In this document: positions 9,570 through 19,697 of the stretch, in pieces
Position numbering within the stretch: position 1 is the first letter of the stretch
Layout of the letters: every line of letters starts with the position of its first letter
Source: Flexithrix dorotheae DSM 6795
GTDB lineage: Bacteria; Bacteroidota; Bacteroidia; Cytophagales; Flammeovirgaceae
Direction of reading: 5' to 3'
Assembly (NCBI RefSeq): GCF_000379765.1
Contig: NZ_KB903476.1
Coordinates: 470,138-534,137 of the forward strand
DNA length: 64,000 bases
Made by a program: the position numbers and the translations under genes
Notes under the pieces: model-generated
Told to the model about the DNA's origin: nothing
Databases searched by the model: none
What the model saw: only the letters and a program-made list of their open reading frames with translations

Positions 9570-12500
9570 TTAGTGAACTCCACAGCCACAATGGGGTAAT
9601 GAAAAAGACCTTGTTCTATAGTGCCACGCAAAGTTTTGGCTTGATTTACTGTTTTCCCAATAAAATTTCGTCCTTTTTCGATCGTAATTTCCAATCTCAT
9701 TCATGGTTTCCGCATCATACAACCTTCCATTCACCATGGTATATTTTACAAATTCCGTATTTCGAATATTTTCCAGCGGATCTTTATCCAAAACAATAAG
9801 GTCGGCAAGTTTACCCACTTCAATGGAACCGATAGCATGCTCCATGCCGATGTAATGCGCACCATTCATAGTAGCAGCGGTCAGTGCTTCTATATTGGTC
9901 ATTCCGCCCTGAGCCAACATCCACAACTCCCAGTGTGCCCCAAGCCCCTGAAGCTGTCCGTGCGCCCCAAGATTTACCTTTACTCCTTCATCAGTCAAAG
10001 TTTTGCAGGTTTTGGAACTTAAGATATGTCCCATTTCATATTCTTCTTCGGGAATCATCGTTCGGTGTCTTGACCTTGGATCAATTACTGCTCTTGGGGT
10101 AAATTTCAATAAACGTTCTTTCTCCCAGACATTCGTATGCTGATACCAGTAATATTCTCCTGAAACACTTCCGTAATTCACGACCAATGTTGGCGTATAG
10201 CCAGTCTGACTGTTGGACCAGAGTTCTTTTATATCCTTATAAACAGGATAAACGGGAATATTATGCTCTATCCCGGTATGGCCATCCAAAATCATGGTCA
10301 TATTATGGTAAAAAGTTGAGCCACCTTCTGGCACTACCATTACTTCCTGTTCTCTTGATGCCTTAATGATTTGCTGTCTTTGGTCTCTTCTGGGCTGGTT
10401 ATAACTTTTCACCGAAAAAGCACCATAGGCTTTGGTCCTTTTAATTGCCGAATAAGCATCTTCATAATTATTAACCACAGCTTTGAAATCGCCATCCGCT
10501 CCATATAAAATAATTCCGGTAGAATAAATTCTCGGACCAACCATATTCCCAGCCTTCACCATTTCCGACTGAGAAAAAACCATTTCGGTATTAGAGGAAG
10601 GATCGTGGGTAGTGGTCACTCCATAAGCAAGATTAGCAAAATAGGACCATTGTTTTTGCGGACTCAACCCATACCTGAAAGTGCCCATATGTGCATGAAC
10701 ATCCACTATTCCCGGCATGATGACCTTGCCTTTTACATCAATCACTTTTGCCGTTGAGGGAATGTCAACCTCACCAGATTTACCAACTGCCACAATTTTA
10801 TTTTGCTCCACTATTACCACCCCATCTTCAATTACTTCCTCCCCTTTCATGGTAATAATTTTTGCTCCAGTGAAAACAATTATTCCATCAGGAACATCAG
10901 TTTTTAGCTCCAGTCCTATACTTACTCCAACTGTATCAATTGGAGGAATACTATCTGGTGAGCCTTCCAGAAAGGTAAATCTTTGGGTAATTTCCTGGGA
11001 AAAATATGCTTCACCTAATGTCCAGTGTAGTTTTTTACTATCTGCTGACCAATGCAGGTTAATCCCGGCATCTTTGGCTACATTACTCACCGGAACAGCT
11101 TTTGTTTTGGAATTTAAGTCAAATGGTTTCCCATTTAAGTTCATTGGGGCAATATAAACCTTATAAAGTTCAATAAATGCCACCCATTTGTTATCAGGGC
11201 TGGGCACTATCTGATTGACATAATTCCCCTTATAATGCGTCTTTTCATCAAACCCGGCCAAGTTTACACTTTTATATTCTTTGTCCACATTGCCAAAGAA
11301 ATAGCCTCCCGTCTGGTAAAATATCCTTTTTCCATCAGCACTGAAACGTGGGAATTGCCCCCCATCAGTTACTTTCTTCATTTCACTTCCATTTACAGAA
11401 ATGGTGTAAATTCCCGGATTTTTGGTAAAGTCATAACCCTGGGCATTATTGCCATTTTCTTTTTGAAAAACTAATTGCTTCCCATCGGGGGAAAATTGAG
11501 GAGTCCTGTAAATACCTTTTTCACTCGTAATTTTCACAGGATTTGCCTTTTTGCTTTTCCAATCCAGTAATTGGATTGTTCCAAGGTTTTCATCATTCCA
11601 GGTTACATAAGCTAATTTATTTCCATCGGGGGAGAATGCAGGTTCAAACTCAAAGTCATTTCCCGCAGTAATTCTTTCAGGCTTACCGTCCGGCAATGAC
11701 TTTTTCCATAAATAACCCACAGCATTGAATACCAATATTTTCCCATCCGGAGAAGTGACCGCATTTCTGATCATTTTGGAAGTGAATTTTTCTGGGGAAA
11801 CATCCTGTTTAAACCTGAGCGCATCTACAATTTTGTGTGTTGAATTCACCTTAAATGGTATTTCTACAGCTTTTCCTGTGGCTACTTCAATTTTCCATAT
11901 TTTACCCATTGCCCATATCACAATGTGGGAATCATCGGGTGTCCAGCTATAATTGGTATAAGGCCCAAAAATCGCCCAGGCTTCCTGTTGATCTTTACTT
12001 AAATTATCATACAAGGGCCATTCTTCTCCACTTTCAAGGTCATGCAGATAAAGCACAGTTTTGGTTCTCACCCTTTTCACAAAAGCCATGATTTTTCCAT
12101 TGTTGGAAATCTGTGGCCCTAAAGCCCCTCCCGGACCACCTGTTATGTTTTCAAGTTTACCTTCCTCCCTGTCATACCTTTTTATGGTATAAATTCTACT
12201 GTTCGGGTCTTTATTGTATTGAAAAAATCCACCTGGATACATGTCTTCACTAAAATAGATGTACCTTCCGTCTGGAGAAAACACAGGTTGCCCTGCATCC
12301 TGCTGCTCATTTTTTTTCTTTGTCAGTTGAACTCCTGAACCTCCTGAGATATGATAAAGCCACATTTCCCCTGCTCCAAGTGAGCGGCCAGAGGTGAAGT
12401 GTTTTCGGGCTACAAAATACTGACCATCAGGTGACCAGTCGGCATTATTTAGTAACCGAAAATCTTCTTTGGTAATTTGTTTGGCATTAGAACCATCCAC

Positions 12501-12854
12501 ATCCATTATCCAGATATTATCTCCTCCGCCTGCATCACTGGTAAATGAGATTTGTTTACCATCCGGACTAAATTTTGGCTGGATTTCGAACGCATGCCCC
12601 TCTCTCAGAACCTTTGCTTCACCACCATTAAAAGGCATTATATAAATATCCCCCAGAAGATCAAAAACAATACTTTGCCCATCCGGACTAATATCAAGAT
12701 TCATCCATGTTCCTTCATCAGTGGAGAATGAGATTTCTTTATAATTTCCCGTAGGATCATTTACATCCCACTTTTTGTCATCCTTTTTTTCCTGTCCATG
12801 AAGGAAACTGACAATCTGTAAAATTGCTAAAATTGTTGTTATTGTTCTAAGCAT
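9570..12854 (-). CDS. Secreted beta-propeller / amidohydrolase fusion protein
   Basis: 1094 residues with a signal peptide ending near FLHGQ. Residues ~35-620 contain many TolB/WD40-like (PD40) repeats, recognisable by repeated (F/W)SPDG(K/Q)xIxF signatures. From ~650 an amidohydrolase domain follows: the metal-binding VDVHAHMG motif, and downstream histidines in VVPEGGSTFYHN, GHTGIEHN and NLGAHGQLQG. It ends with LADLIVLDKDPLENI and a short Cys/His tail (CGCGVH). Such fusions are common in Bacteroidota and related phyla; the substrate is not known. The start gives a standard signal peptide. It sits alone between gaps. Confidence 0.9.
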   Translation of the reverse strand: MLRTITTILAILQIVSFLHGQEKKDDKKWDVNDPTGNYKEISFSTDEGTWMNLDISPDGQSIVFDLLGDIYIMPFNGGEAKVLREGHAFEIQPKFSPDGKQISFTSDAGGGDNIWIMDVDGSNAKQITKEDFRLLNNADWSPDGQYFVARKHFTSGRSLGAGEMWLYHISGGSGVQLTKKKNEQQDAGQPVFSPDGRYIYFSEDMYPGGFFQYNKDPNSRIYTIKRYDREEGKLENITGGPGGALGPQISNNGKIMAFVKRVRTKTVLYLHDLESGEEWPLYDNLSKDQQEAWAIFGPYTNYSWTPDDSHIVIWAMGKIWKIEVATGKAVEIPFKVNSTHKIVDALRFKQDVSPEKFTSKMIRNAVTSPDGKILVFNAVGYLWKKSLPDGKPERITAGNDFEFEPAFSPDGNKLAYVTWNDENLGTIQLLDWKSKKANPVKITSEKGIYRTPQFSPDGKQLVFQKENGNNAQGYDFTKNPGIYTISVNGSEMKKVTDGGQFPRFSADGKRIFYQTGGYFFGNVDKEYKSVNLAGFDEKTHYKGNYVNQIVPSPDNKWVAFIELYKVYIAPMNLNGKPFDLNSKTKAVPVSNVAKDAGINLHWSADSKKLHWTLGEAYFSQEITQRFTFLEGSPDSIPPIDTVGVSIGLELKTDVPDGIIVFTGAKIITMKGEEVIEDGVVIVEQNKIVAVGKSGEVDIPSTAKVIDVKGKVIMPGIVDVHAHMGTFRYGLSPQKQWSYFANLAYGVTTTHDPSSNTEMVFSQSEMVKAGNMVGPRIYSTGIILYGADGDFKAVVNNYEDAYSAIKRTKAYGAFSVKSYNQPRRDQRQQIIKASREQEVMVVPEGGSTFYHNMTMILDGHTGIEHNIPVYPVYKDIKELWSNSQTGYTPTLVVNYGSVSGEYYWYQHTNVWEKERLLKFTPRAVIDPRSRHRTMIPEEEYEMGHILSSKTCKTLTDEGVKVNLGAHGQLQGLGAHWELWMLAQGGMTNIEALTAATMNGAHYIGMEHAIGSIEVGKLADLIVLDKDPLENIRNTEFVKYTMVNGRLYDAETMNEIGNYDRKRTKFYWENSKSSQNFAWHYRTRSFSLPHCGCGVH

Positions 12855-13106
12855 GTGATTATTAGTTATTGTGAACCGATTTGTCGGACCATCGATTTAT
12901 CGGATCACATTTTTGGTTTTTAGGAGATATCAAATTGTTAGTATATGAAACCAAGTAGCAAACAACTGACTTTTTCCCAAACCATTTTCTGTTGAGTAAT
13001 ATATTTTGAGCGCCAAAATACTGAATTTTTACTAATATGACGCAATCACAATTACATGGAAGGCTTAAAGCCTGTTTTTGCATATAGATTTTGTCAGGAT
13101 ACAAAA

Positions 13107-13137
13107 AAAACTGCTGCCTCAGGAAAGCAACAGTTTT
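13107..13137 (-). terminator. Terminator of the TPR gene at 13170-14543
   Basis: AAAACTGCTGC (13107-13117) pairs with GCAACAGTTTT (13127-13137), allowing one G-U pair in the minus-strand RNA; a long T-run follows on the minus strand. Confidence 0.7.
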
Positions 13138-13169
13138 AGGAAAACACTAAACTTTTGAAATAATAGGTT

Positions 13170-14543
13170 TTATTGATTTTCAGATGGTCTTCTTCTTATG
13201 ATAGTAGTCCCGCCTATCCAGCAACCAATTTCAATTTTATTACCTTCCTTAAATCCATGGGAAAAAATTTCCTGAATGGAAGGAAACTGAGCCTCGGCAA
13301 ATTGCATTTTTTCACTATTGCCCGCTTTTTCATAAGCATCAAATGCTGCCAGATAAATTGTTCTCTGTTGCACTGGATTTTTTTCCTCGCAATAATTCCC
13401 AGAATTCATATACAGATCACCAATAAGTAAATAAGCATCTGAAAGCAAGGAAGGATTAAATAAAACTGCTTTTTGGGAATATTCCCTGGCTTCTGTATAT
13501 TTTCCAACAACAGCCAATACCCGTGCCTTTTCTAAATAAAATTCGCCTGACTTCAATTCATCTCCTTCACTTTGCTTTATTGCTTCATCATACCAATAAA
13601 GAGATGCTTTATAATCTTTCTGAGCAAAATATTTCTTACTTAAAGTACTGGCAATCCCGGGTGAAGGCTCTTTTTGATAAACATTTTGAGCAGCAACAAG
13701 GAATAGTTCATCGTCAAAACATTTGGCCTGCATCAAGTACTTGAGCAGCTTTTTTGATTGGACAAGACTCAGATTTCCCTCGGCAATATCAGCTCCAAAT
13801 TTTGACTGTAAGGTTTCACAATCAAATTGAATAATTGAAGATAACATTTGATCAACCTTATTTTCGGTTTCTTCCCACTTTTGGTTTTCATCACCCTCTG
13901 TTTTTTCCAGATTTGCAGAAATGACAGCTGAAATTTTATCGTAAATTCCTAAAACTTCCTTTTCTCCAATTTTCCCCGTTTTAAAATTTATTTTCACCGT
14001 GGACATCAAATACAAAAGATTTGCTCTATTGGTCCCTTCACCACTTTTGGACAATATACTGGAGTACAACTGAAACAATTCCTCGTAATGTCCACTTCCT
14101 CTTTTTACCAAAAACGGATATGCCTTCATACCCTTTCTTTGCAAAACGCCTTCTTCTTCCCCAAAATAAATCATTCTATTATCCAGAAGGGCCAATAGCT
14201 TATCCTGATATTCTGCTTTTTTTGACTCGTCCTTTTCTTCTTTAATTAAATGGTCATAAATCTTATACCCATTAATATAAATGGACTGGTTCAGGTATGG
14301 GACATTGGTAATTAACCAGTCTAGGTGGGGTTCACCTTCTTTCCAATATTCCTCCCCGAAACTATAATAATCGCTGTACATGGTATATTGTCTCCGGGAA
14401 TCCTCTCTGTTTTCTCCCCAACAATACCCATCCTCATCACAATTCTTTGCAGAATCATGGATACTCTGCTGACTAAAACCAGGAGTTGATACCAGAATAA
14501 TACCTATTAAAAGCAATTGTATTTTTTTTAAAATCTTATTCAT
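13170..14543 (-). CDS. Secreted TPR-like protein of unknown function
   Basis: 457-residue product with a clear signal peptide (hydrophobic core LLLIGIILVS, cleavage near GFSQ). A short segment after the signal has two cysteines (CDEDGYC). The rest is alpha-helical, with TPR-like units most evident at ~290-400 (for example KDYKASLYWYDEAIKQ and GKYTEAREYSQKAVLFNP). No catalytic motif. Probably a periplasmic scaffold or outer-membrane-associated lipidless protein, typical of Bacteroidota. Single gene with its own terminator. Confidence 0.75.
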   Translation of the reverse strand: MNKILKKIQLLLIGIILVSTPGFSQQSIHDSAKNCDEDGYCWGENREDSRRQYTMYSDYYSFGEEYWKEGEPHLDWLITNVPYLNQSIYINGYKIYDHLIKEEKDESKKAEYQDKLLALLDNRMIYFGEEEGVLQRKGMKAYPFLVKRGSGHYEELFQLYSSILSKSGEGTNRANLLYLMSTVKINFKTGKIGEKEVLGIYDKISAVISANLEKTEGDENQKWEETENKVDQMLSSIIQFDCETLQSKFGADIAEGNLSLVQSKKLLKYLMQAKCFDDELFLVAAQNVYQKEPSPGIASTLSKKYFAQKDYKASLYWYDEAIKQSEGDELKSGEFYLEKARVLAVVGKYTEAREYSQKAVLFNPSLLSDAYLLIGDLYMNSGNYCEEKNPVQQRTIYLAAFDAYEKAGNSEKMQFAEAQFPSIQEIFSHGFKEGNKIEIGCWIGGTTIIRRRPSENQ

Positions 14544-14739
14544 GTTGCTGAAATATTAGCTTATAGCAAAAAATCCAATTAGTCTCAAAACGATTTGGCC
14601 TTACTTAGGTTTTCGGAAAATTTATAAAGGCAAAAATTCCCGGATCACCGGTAAATATGAGTGGTGGGATACCAGCTATTAAAAGTATCTTTAAATCTGA
14701 AAAATTAGTACACTTCATTTTTTCTAAGAAGTTATATTT

Positions 14740-14747
14740 TAATTTTG
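14740..14747 (+). promoter_or_regulatory. Candidate -7 box (TAATTTTG) for pgl
   Basis: Matches TAnnTTTG and lies about 39 bp before the chosen pgl start. No good -33 TTG is visible at the usual spacing. Confidence 0.35.
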
Positions 14748-14785
14748 CTTTTGATTTTAATCCCCAGAAACAATTAAATATAATT

Positions 14786-15508
14786 ATGATTAAGGTTTTC
14801 AAATCGAAGAAAGAATTAAGTATTGATGCGGCTCAACTTTTTGTAGATAGTGCAAAAGAATCAATTGAGGAAAACGGAAAGTTTATTGTAGCACTCACCG
14901 GTGGAAGCTCTCCGAATGAAATGTATGCCCTATTAACTCAGGAGCCTTATGTAAATCAGGTAGAATGGGGAAAAGTACATTTTTTCTGGGGAGACGAAAG
15001 ACATGTTCCTTATGAAAGTGACTTGAATAATGCCAGGGTCGCGCACGAGGTATTCCTTAATCATGTTCCTGCAATAAAAGAAAATATTCATATAATGGAT
15101 ACTGCCTTGCCATTGGAAGAATCTGCAAAAGCCTATGAAGCGATAATTCACACTTATTTTCCTGATGGGAAGCCAGTATTTGACCTGATATTCCTTGGAA
15201 TGGGAGCCGATGCCCATACTGCTTCTTTATTTCCGGGAACTGATGTTTTACAGGAAAAAGATAGGTTGGTTAGCACTTCTTACAACGAGGAACAAAAAAC
15301 TGATCGGATTACTTTAACCGCACCATTAATCAATCAGGCTGATAAGATTGTATTTTTGGTTTTTGGAGAGGGCAAAGCAGCAACTTTACAACAAGTTTTA
15401 GAAGGCGAATACCAGCCGGAAAAGCTTCCAACTCAACTGATCAGGCCTGAGCATGGGAAATTGATATGGTATTTGGATGAAGGATCGGCTTCTAAATTAA
15501 ATGGATAA
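14786..15508 (+). CDS. pgl: 6-phosphogluconolactonase
   Basis: Hydrolyses 6-phosphogluconolactone in the oxidative pentose phosphate pathway. Family motifs seen: ALTGGSSPNEMYALL near the N-terminus, HFFWGDERHVP and LGMGADAHTASLFPG. 240 residues, normal for the SOL/DevB type. The reading frame extends upstream to 14657, but the added 43 residues look non-coding; the family-like start MIKVFKSKKEL at 14786 is preferred and is consistent with the upstream TAATTTTG box. zwf and gnd are not in the window. Confidence 0.93.
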   Translation: MIKVFKSKKELSIDAAQLFVDSAKESIEENGKFIVALTGGSSPNEMYALLTQEPYVNQVEWGKVHFFWGDERHVPYESDLNNARVAHEVFLNHVPAIKENIHIMDTALPLEESAKAYEAIIHTYFPDGKPVFDLIFLGMGADAHTASLFPGTDVLQEKDRLVSTSYNEEQKTDRITLTAPLINQADKIVFLVFGEGKAATLQQVLEGEYQPEKLPTQLIRPEHGKLIWYLDEGSASKLNG

Positions 15509-15637
15509 AATTTTTTAACATTCATTTTGCCATTTCTTCAAATTCATCTCTTATATTTAGTATTGTTTTTCATTTAGATTTATATTAAATTAATAACTAA
15601 AGATAGAGGATTCTTTCTATACTACGCTACTTTAAAT

Positions 15638-16078
15638 ATGAGAATGATGAAGAAAAAAGAAGAACTAGTAAAACACGTAGAGCATGCTTTTGAAATTGGA
15701 GGCTTTCGCTATTTTTTAAATAAGAACACCTGGGATTTAGAATATTTCCCTGATGATGATAATCTAGCTTATGCCGATTCGGATTTATATGAAGACATTA
15801 TCCGGAAAATAAAGGAAAATCCAAATCAGTACATAGAAATAGAAACTCCAACTTCCAGAGACGATTATGCTGCAATGGAAGGATTTACCGAACAGGTTAG
15901 AAATCCTACCCAATTGGAAAGACTAATTTCAGCACTTAACCGGCCTAATCCGTTCAGGCAATTCCGGTACGCTCTGGAAGATACCGATTTATGGAATGAA
16001 TGGTATAATTTTAAGAATAGGATTTGCAAACAAATGGCAAAAGAGTGGGTTAAGAAAAATTTTATATTGTTTCAATAA
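15638..16078 (+). CDS. UPF0158 family protein
   Basis: 146-residue cytosolic protein with the UPF0158 look: an acidic middle, the stretch RDDYAAMEGFTEQV and the conserved C-terminal block NRPNPFRQFRYALEDTDLWNEWY followed by a basic helix. Function is not known for the family. Three ATG codons lie within the first four positions, so the exact start may be 15638, 15644 or 15647. Terminated by a bidirectional hairpin. Confidence 0.8.
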   Translation: MRMMKKKEELVKHVEHAFEIGGFRYFLNKNTWDLEYFPDDDNLAYADSDLYEDIIRKIKENPNQYIEIETPTSRDDYAAMEGFTEQVRNPTQLERLISALNRPNPFRQFRYALEDTDLWNEWYNFKNRICKQMAKEWVKKNFILFQ

Positions 16079-16112
16079 AAAAAGCCTTCCAGCATAATGG
16101 AAGGCTTTTTTT
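16078..16112. terminator. Bidirectional terminator between convergent genes
   Basis: Stem AAAGCCTTCC (16081-16090) / GGAAGGCTTT (16099-16108), loop AGCATAAT, flanked by A-run and T-run, serving the UPF0158 gene on plus and the glycosyltransferase on minus. Confidence 0.85.
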
Positions 16113-16127
16113 AACCCTTAACAAAAT

Positions 16128-17297
16128 TTAATTACTCCCCTGAGGAAGCAATGCACTTAAATCTGGTTTATGGTATTCTGTGGCAATTTCCTTTCCTAAG
16201 CAATAGGAAATTGCACTTTTATATTTATTGATAATAAACCTTTCATCAAACTTGGTGACGGCCAAATGTCTGCTGTTGTTACCTAGTTTGATTCTTTCAC
16301 TTTCTTCCAGGTTTATCATTTTCAGCATTTTATCTGCTAAATCTTCAGCATTTTTCACCTCACATAAATAACCATTATAATTATCCTTTACGATTTCCCT
16401 ACACCCGGGCACATCAGTTGCTACCATAGGTTTTCCATGGCTTGCGGCTTCCAATAGTGATCTTGGCGTACCTTCTCTATATGAGGGTAGCACTACACAA
16501 TCTGCCTTATCAATATAAGGTCGAACATCAGCTGTTTTACCTAAATATTCAATATATCCTTCTCCTTCCCAATGATCTACCATTACCTTATTTATCCCTA
16601 AAGAGGAATTATGATCAAAGGCACCAAGCAATTGAAATTTAGCATTAATACCTTTTTTTCTTAAAATCTTAATGGCATTGATATATTCTACAATACCTTT
16701 ATCATAAAGTATTCTGGCAATCAATAGAAATGTAAATTCTTTATTTTTTCCCCGATTTTTACTTGAAAAATAATCGATATTTACTCCCGAACCGGGAATT
16801 ACATCCGTAACTGATTTCTTTACCAATTTTTTCCCCAGAAATAAGTCCCTGTCATCGTGGTTTTGGAAAAAAATCTTTTGAGGAAACATAAAGGCCACTT
16901 TGTATAGGGTTTTTGCTACAAAGGAAGTAAGATTGTTATGCAAAAATACTGTCCCCAAACCAGTCACATTATTAATTGAAGGAATCCCCTTTAGGTAGGC
17001 GGCAATAGTACCATATATATTCGGCTTAATGGTATAATGTAAAACAACATCAAGCCTGGCTTTCGAATATACTTTATATAAATCGTAGGATAATTTTAAA
17101 TCATGAAGAGGGTTAGAACCCTTATTCTCCATTTTCACTTCCCAAAAATCACAACCTAATTCTTTCAATTTGTCTGCGTATCCATCATCAGGGCCTATGG
17201 CAATTACTTTATGGTTGTTTTTTAATAAGTCCAGAATAATTCCTTTTCTAAAATTGTAGATATTCCAGGCACTGTTAATTGTAATCCCTATATTCAT
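16128..17297 (-). CDS. Glycosyltransferase family 4 (GT-B) protein
   Basis: 389-residue GT-B glycosyltransferase, probably acting in surface polysaccharide or lipopolysaccharide assembly. The N-terminal donor/acceptor domain begins MNIGITINSAWNIYNFR. The C-terminal Rossmann domain has the nucleotide-sugar site with YREGTPRSLLEAASHGKPMV (EX7E type) and a following DVPGCREIV. No transmembrane helix. It is not in a visible polysaccharide cluster, so donor and acceptor sugars cannot be named. Confidence 0.9.
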   Translation of the reverse strand: MNIGITINSAWNIYNFRKGIILDLLKNNHKVIAIGPDDGYADKLKELGCDFWEVKMENKGSNPLHDLKLSYDLYKVYSKARLDVVLHYTIKPNIYGTIAAYLKGIPSINNVTGLGTVFLHNNLTSFVAKTLYKVAFMFPQKIFFQNHDDRDLFLGKKLVKKSVTDVIPGSGVNIDYFSSKNRGKNKEFTFLLIARILYDKGIVEYINAIKILRKKGINAKFQLLGAFDHNSSLGINKVMVDHWEGEGYIEYLGKTADVRPYIDKADCVVLPSYREGTPRSLLEAASHGKPMVATDVPGCREIVKDNYNGYLCEVKNAEDLADKMLKMINLEESERIKLGNNSRHLAVTKFDERFIINKYKSAISYCLGKEIATEYHKPDLSALLPQGSN

Positions 17298-17698
17298 TCG
17301 GAAATGTTTGATTAAAAAAATTTAGTTAACTCTCCCTTTTTGAACTAAATACCTAACTTTTTAAAATTATTTATATTGCCGGGGTGACTGGTAAGATTTA
17401 TAGCTATTTCAATGAAAAAAATATCTTTGTGGTAGGAAGGAATAATCTAATCTTTTACAAAACTTCTAATAATACTATTAATTCATGAAATGAGTCAATT
17501 TACTTGTTTCATTTTTGCTTTGCTTTTTGCGGTCTGGAATTTTCAGTATGTAATAATCCTTTCTGTATAAATAGGCAAATCGCCCAATATTAATTTTCCT
17601 TTACAATTGAAAAAAGTATAACCGGTATTTTTTACCAGAAAGCTAAATAGTTAATAGAAACATTCTCAGCTGAATAAAGAGCGAAAACTCAATAAAAC
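17298..17698. other. Intergenic region, nothing recognised
   Basis: About 400 bp between divergent genes (glycosyltransferase on minus, M61 peptidase on plus). Strongly AT-rich; no ORF, hairpin or repeat that I can support. It should contain both promoters. Confidence 0.5.
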
Positions 17699-19423
17699 AT
17701 GAAGTATAAAATCTCTATAAAAAATCCATTAAGTCATTTTATTGATTTCGAATTACTAATTGATAAAAAAAATCAACAATACATCAAGCTTCAATTACCA
17801 GCCTGGCGACCAGGAAGGTATGAGCTTCAAAACTTTGCTAAAAATATAAGAGGGTTTTCTGCCTTTGGGGCTGACGGTTCTCCACTTAAATTTCAGAAAA
17901 TCACAAAAGATAAATGGAAAATTTTATGTGAAGGGCAGGAGCAGATCAAGGTAAAATATCAATATTTTGCAAATCAGATGGATGCTGGGGGAAGCTGGCT
18001 GGATGATGAACAACTTTATATCAACTGGGTAAATTGTGCATTTTTTATTCCAGGAGAAGAAGATAAAACTTACCAGATGGAATTAAACCTTCCTACTAAT
18101 TACGAAATTGCAAGTAGCTTAACACAGCCGAAAAAAAATCTGCTATTGGCTAAAAACTATTTTGAATTATTTGATTCCCCTCTAATTGCAAGCGCAAACC
18201 TACAGCACAACTTTTATGAATATAATGGGATAAAATTTCATATTTGGATTCAGGGAAATTGGACACCAGACTGGGATGTGATTTTAAATGATTTCAAAAA
18301 ATTCACCCATAGTCAATTTGAAATTTTCGGAAATTTGCCAACAACTGATTATCACTTTCTTTTCCAAATATTACCTTACCGTCATTATCATGGAGTAGAA
18401 CATGCGAATTCTACAGTAATTACCCTTGGCCCTTCTGAAATGCTTCAAGCAAAACTGTCTAATGATTTGTATCTGGACTTTTTGGGGGTAAGTTCACATG
18501 AATTATTTCATGCCTGGAATGTTTGTAGAATTCGGCCAAAAGAAATGCAACAATATGATTACTCCCAAGAAAACTACTTTGATACAGGCTATGTAGCAGA
18601 AGGTATTACCACTTACTACGGTGATTTAATGCTCAAAAGATCGGGCGTATTTACTCAGGAATTATACTTAAAAGAACTAAATAAATTATTAAAAAGGCAT
18701 TTTGAAAACTACGGCCGATTGAACCTTTCACTTGCCGATTCTTCTTTCGACTTGTGGCTCGATGGATATTCAAAAGGAATTCCCGATCGGAAAGTTTCCA
18801 TTTACATAAAAGGGGCCCTGGTTGCTTTAATGCTGGATCTTACATTACGAATCAATTCAAATCATCAAAAAAGCCTTGACGATGTAATGGCATTACTTTG
18901 GGAAAAGTTTGGATCAAATGGTAAAGGCTATGCCACTGATGACATCCTTCAGACTGTCAATCAGGTTTCCCAACAAAACTTTTCCTCATTTTTTCAAGAT
19001 TATATCTATGATGTTGTGCAAATCGAAGAAAATCTACTTAAATTACTAGTAGAATTTGGACTAACGCTTCAAACTGAAACAAACGATTCTCCCCTGGCTG
19101 GATTTTTTGGAATAAAATGCAATACGATAAATGGAAAAATATTTATTAGCCAGATTGCTCCTGAATCGCCCGCTGAAGGTAAACTTTTTTTAAATGATGA
19201 AATAATTGCAATAGACTACAAGAAAGCAGTTGAGGAAAATATTGATTTAATATGTGCTGGAAAAAATACCCTGGTTGTCTCAGTTTTTAGAAACAATGTG
19301 CTGCAAACGATTGGTTTAGAGAAAAAACAAAATACAACTTACTTTAAGAAGTACCTGATAAAACCAAATGAAAAAAGCACATCAGATCAGCTGGAAAACC
19401 TTAAAAAGTGGATGGGTAGGTAA
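17699..19423 (+). CDS. M61 family peptidase with C-terminal PDZ domain
   Basis: Metallopeptidase of the glycyl-aminopeptidase (M61) family. Residues ~1-160 form the N-terminal beta domain. The zinc site is HELFHAWN (HExxH) in the stretch starting SSHE, with the likely third ligand Glu in EGITTYYGDL about 35 residues later. Residues ~470-560 are PDZ-like (GFFGIKCNTINGKIFI...PAEGKLFLNDEIIAI). 574 residues. No signal peptide is visible in MKYKISIKNPLSHFIDF, so it may be cytoplasmic. Apparently monocistronic. Confidence 0.92.
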   Translation: MKYKISIKNPLSHFIDFELLIDKKNQQYIKLQLPAWRPGRYELQNFAKNIRGFSAFGADGSPLKFQKITKDKWKILCEGQEQIKVKYQYFANQMDAGGSWLDDEQLYINWVNCAFFIPGEEDKTYQMELNLPTNYEIASSLTQPKKNLLLAKNYFELFDSPLIASANLQHNFYEYNGIKFHIWIQGNWTPDWDVILNDFKKFTHSQFEIFGNLPTTDYHFLFQILPYRHYHGVEHANSTVITLGPSEMLQAKLSNDLYLDFLGVSSHELFHAWNVCRIRPKEMQQYDYSQENYFDTGYVAEGITTYYGDLMLKRSGVFTQELYLKELNKLLKRHFENYGRLNLSLADSSFDLWLDGYSKGIPDRKVSIYIKGALVALMLDLTLRINSNHQKSLDDVMALLWEKFGSNGKGYATDDILQTVNQVSQQNFSSFFQDYIYDVVQIEENLLKLLVEFGLTLQTETNDSPLAGFFGIKCNTINGKIFISQIAPESPAEGKLFLNDEIIAIDYKKAVEENIDLICAGKNTLVVSVFRNNVLQTIGLEKKQNTTYFKKYLIKPNEKSTSDQLENLKKWMGR

Positions 19424-19697
19424 CGGTAGGCAGCCCTTCCTTTTAAGGCATAAGTCCCTTATTTTCAGTGGGGTAATATTAAGTAGTAAAAATACAGGAA
19501 CATAAATTAAATAAAACTTCAATTATTTATCATAAACCTAATTATAAGCCATTATATATTAGATAGAATAAATAATAAGTATTTTTTTAACGAGCCTTGT
19601 TTCACTCTTTGAGTTTCATACTAAAATTCAATAAAAGGACAAGCTCTTTCCTAGACATTTGGTCTTTCTACTTATTTAACCAAACTAGAATTTTATT

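Noticed and set aside
12862..13104. 80-codon minus-strand ORF between the amidohydrolase and TPR genes
   Set aside because: Composition and sequence look non-coding, no domain, and it lies in the spacer upstream of the amidohydrolase gene.
14657..14785. Upstream extension of the pgl reading frame
   Set aside because: The 43 extra residues are unlike the family and contain the likely promoter.
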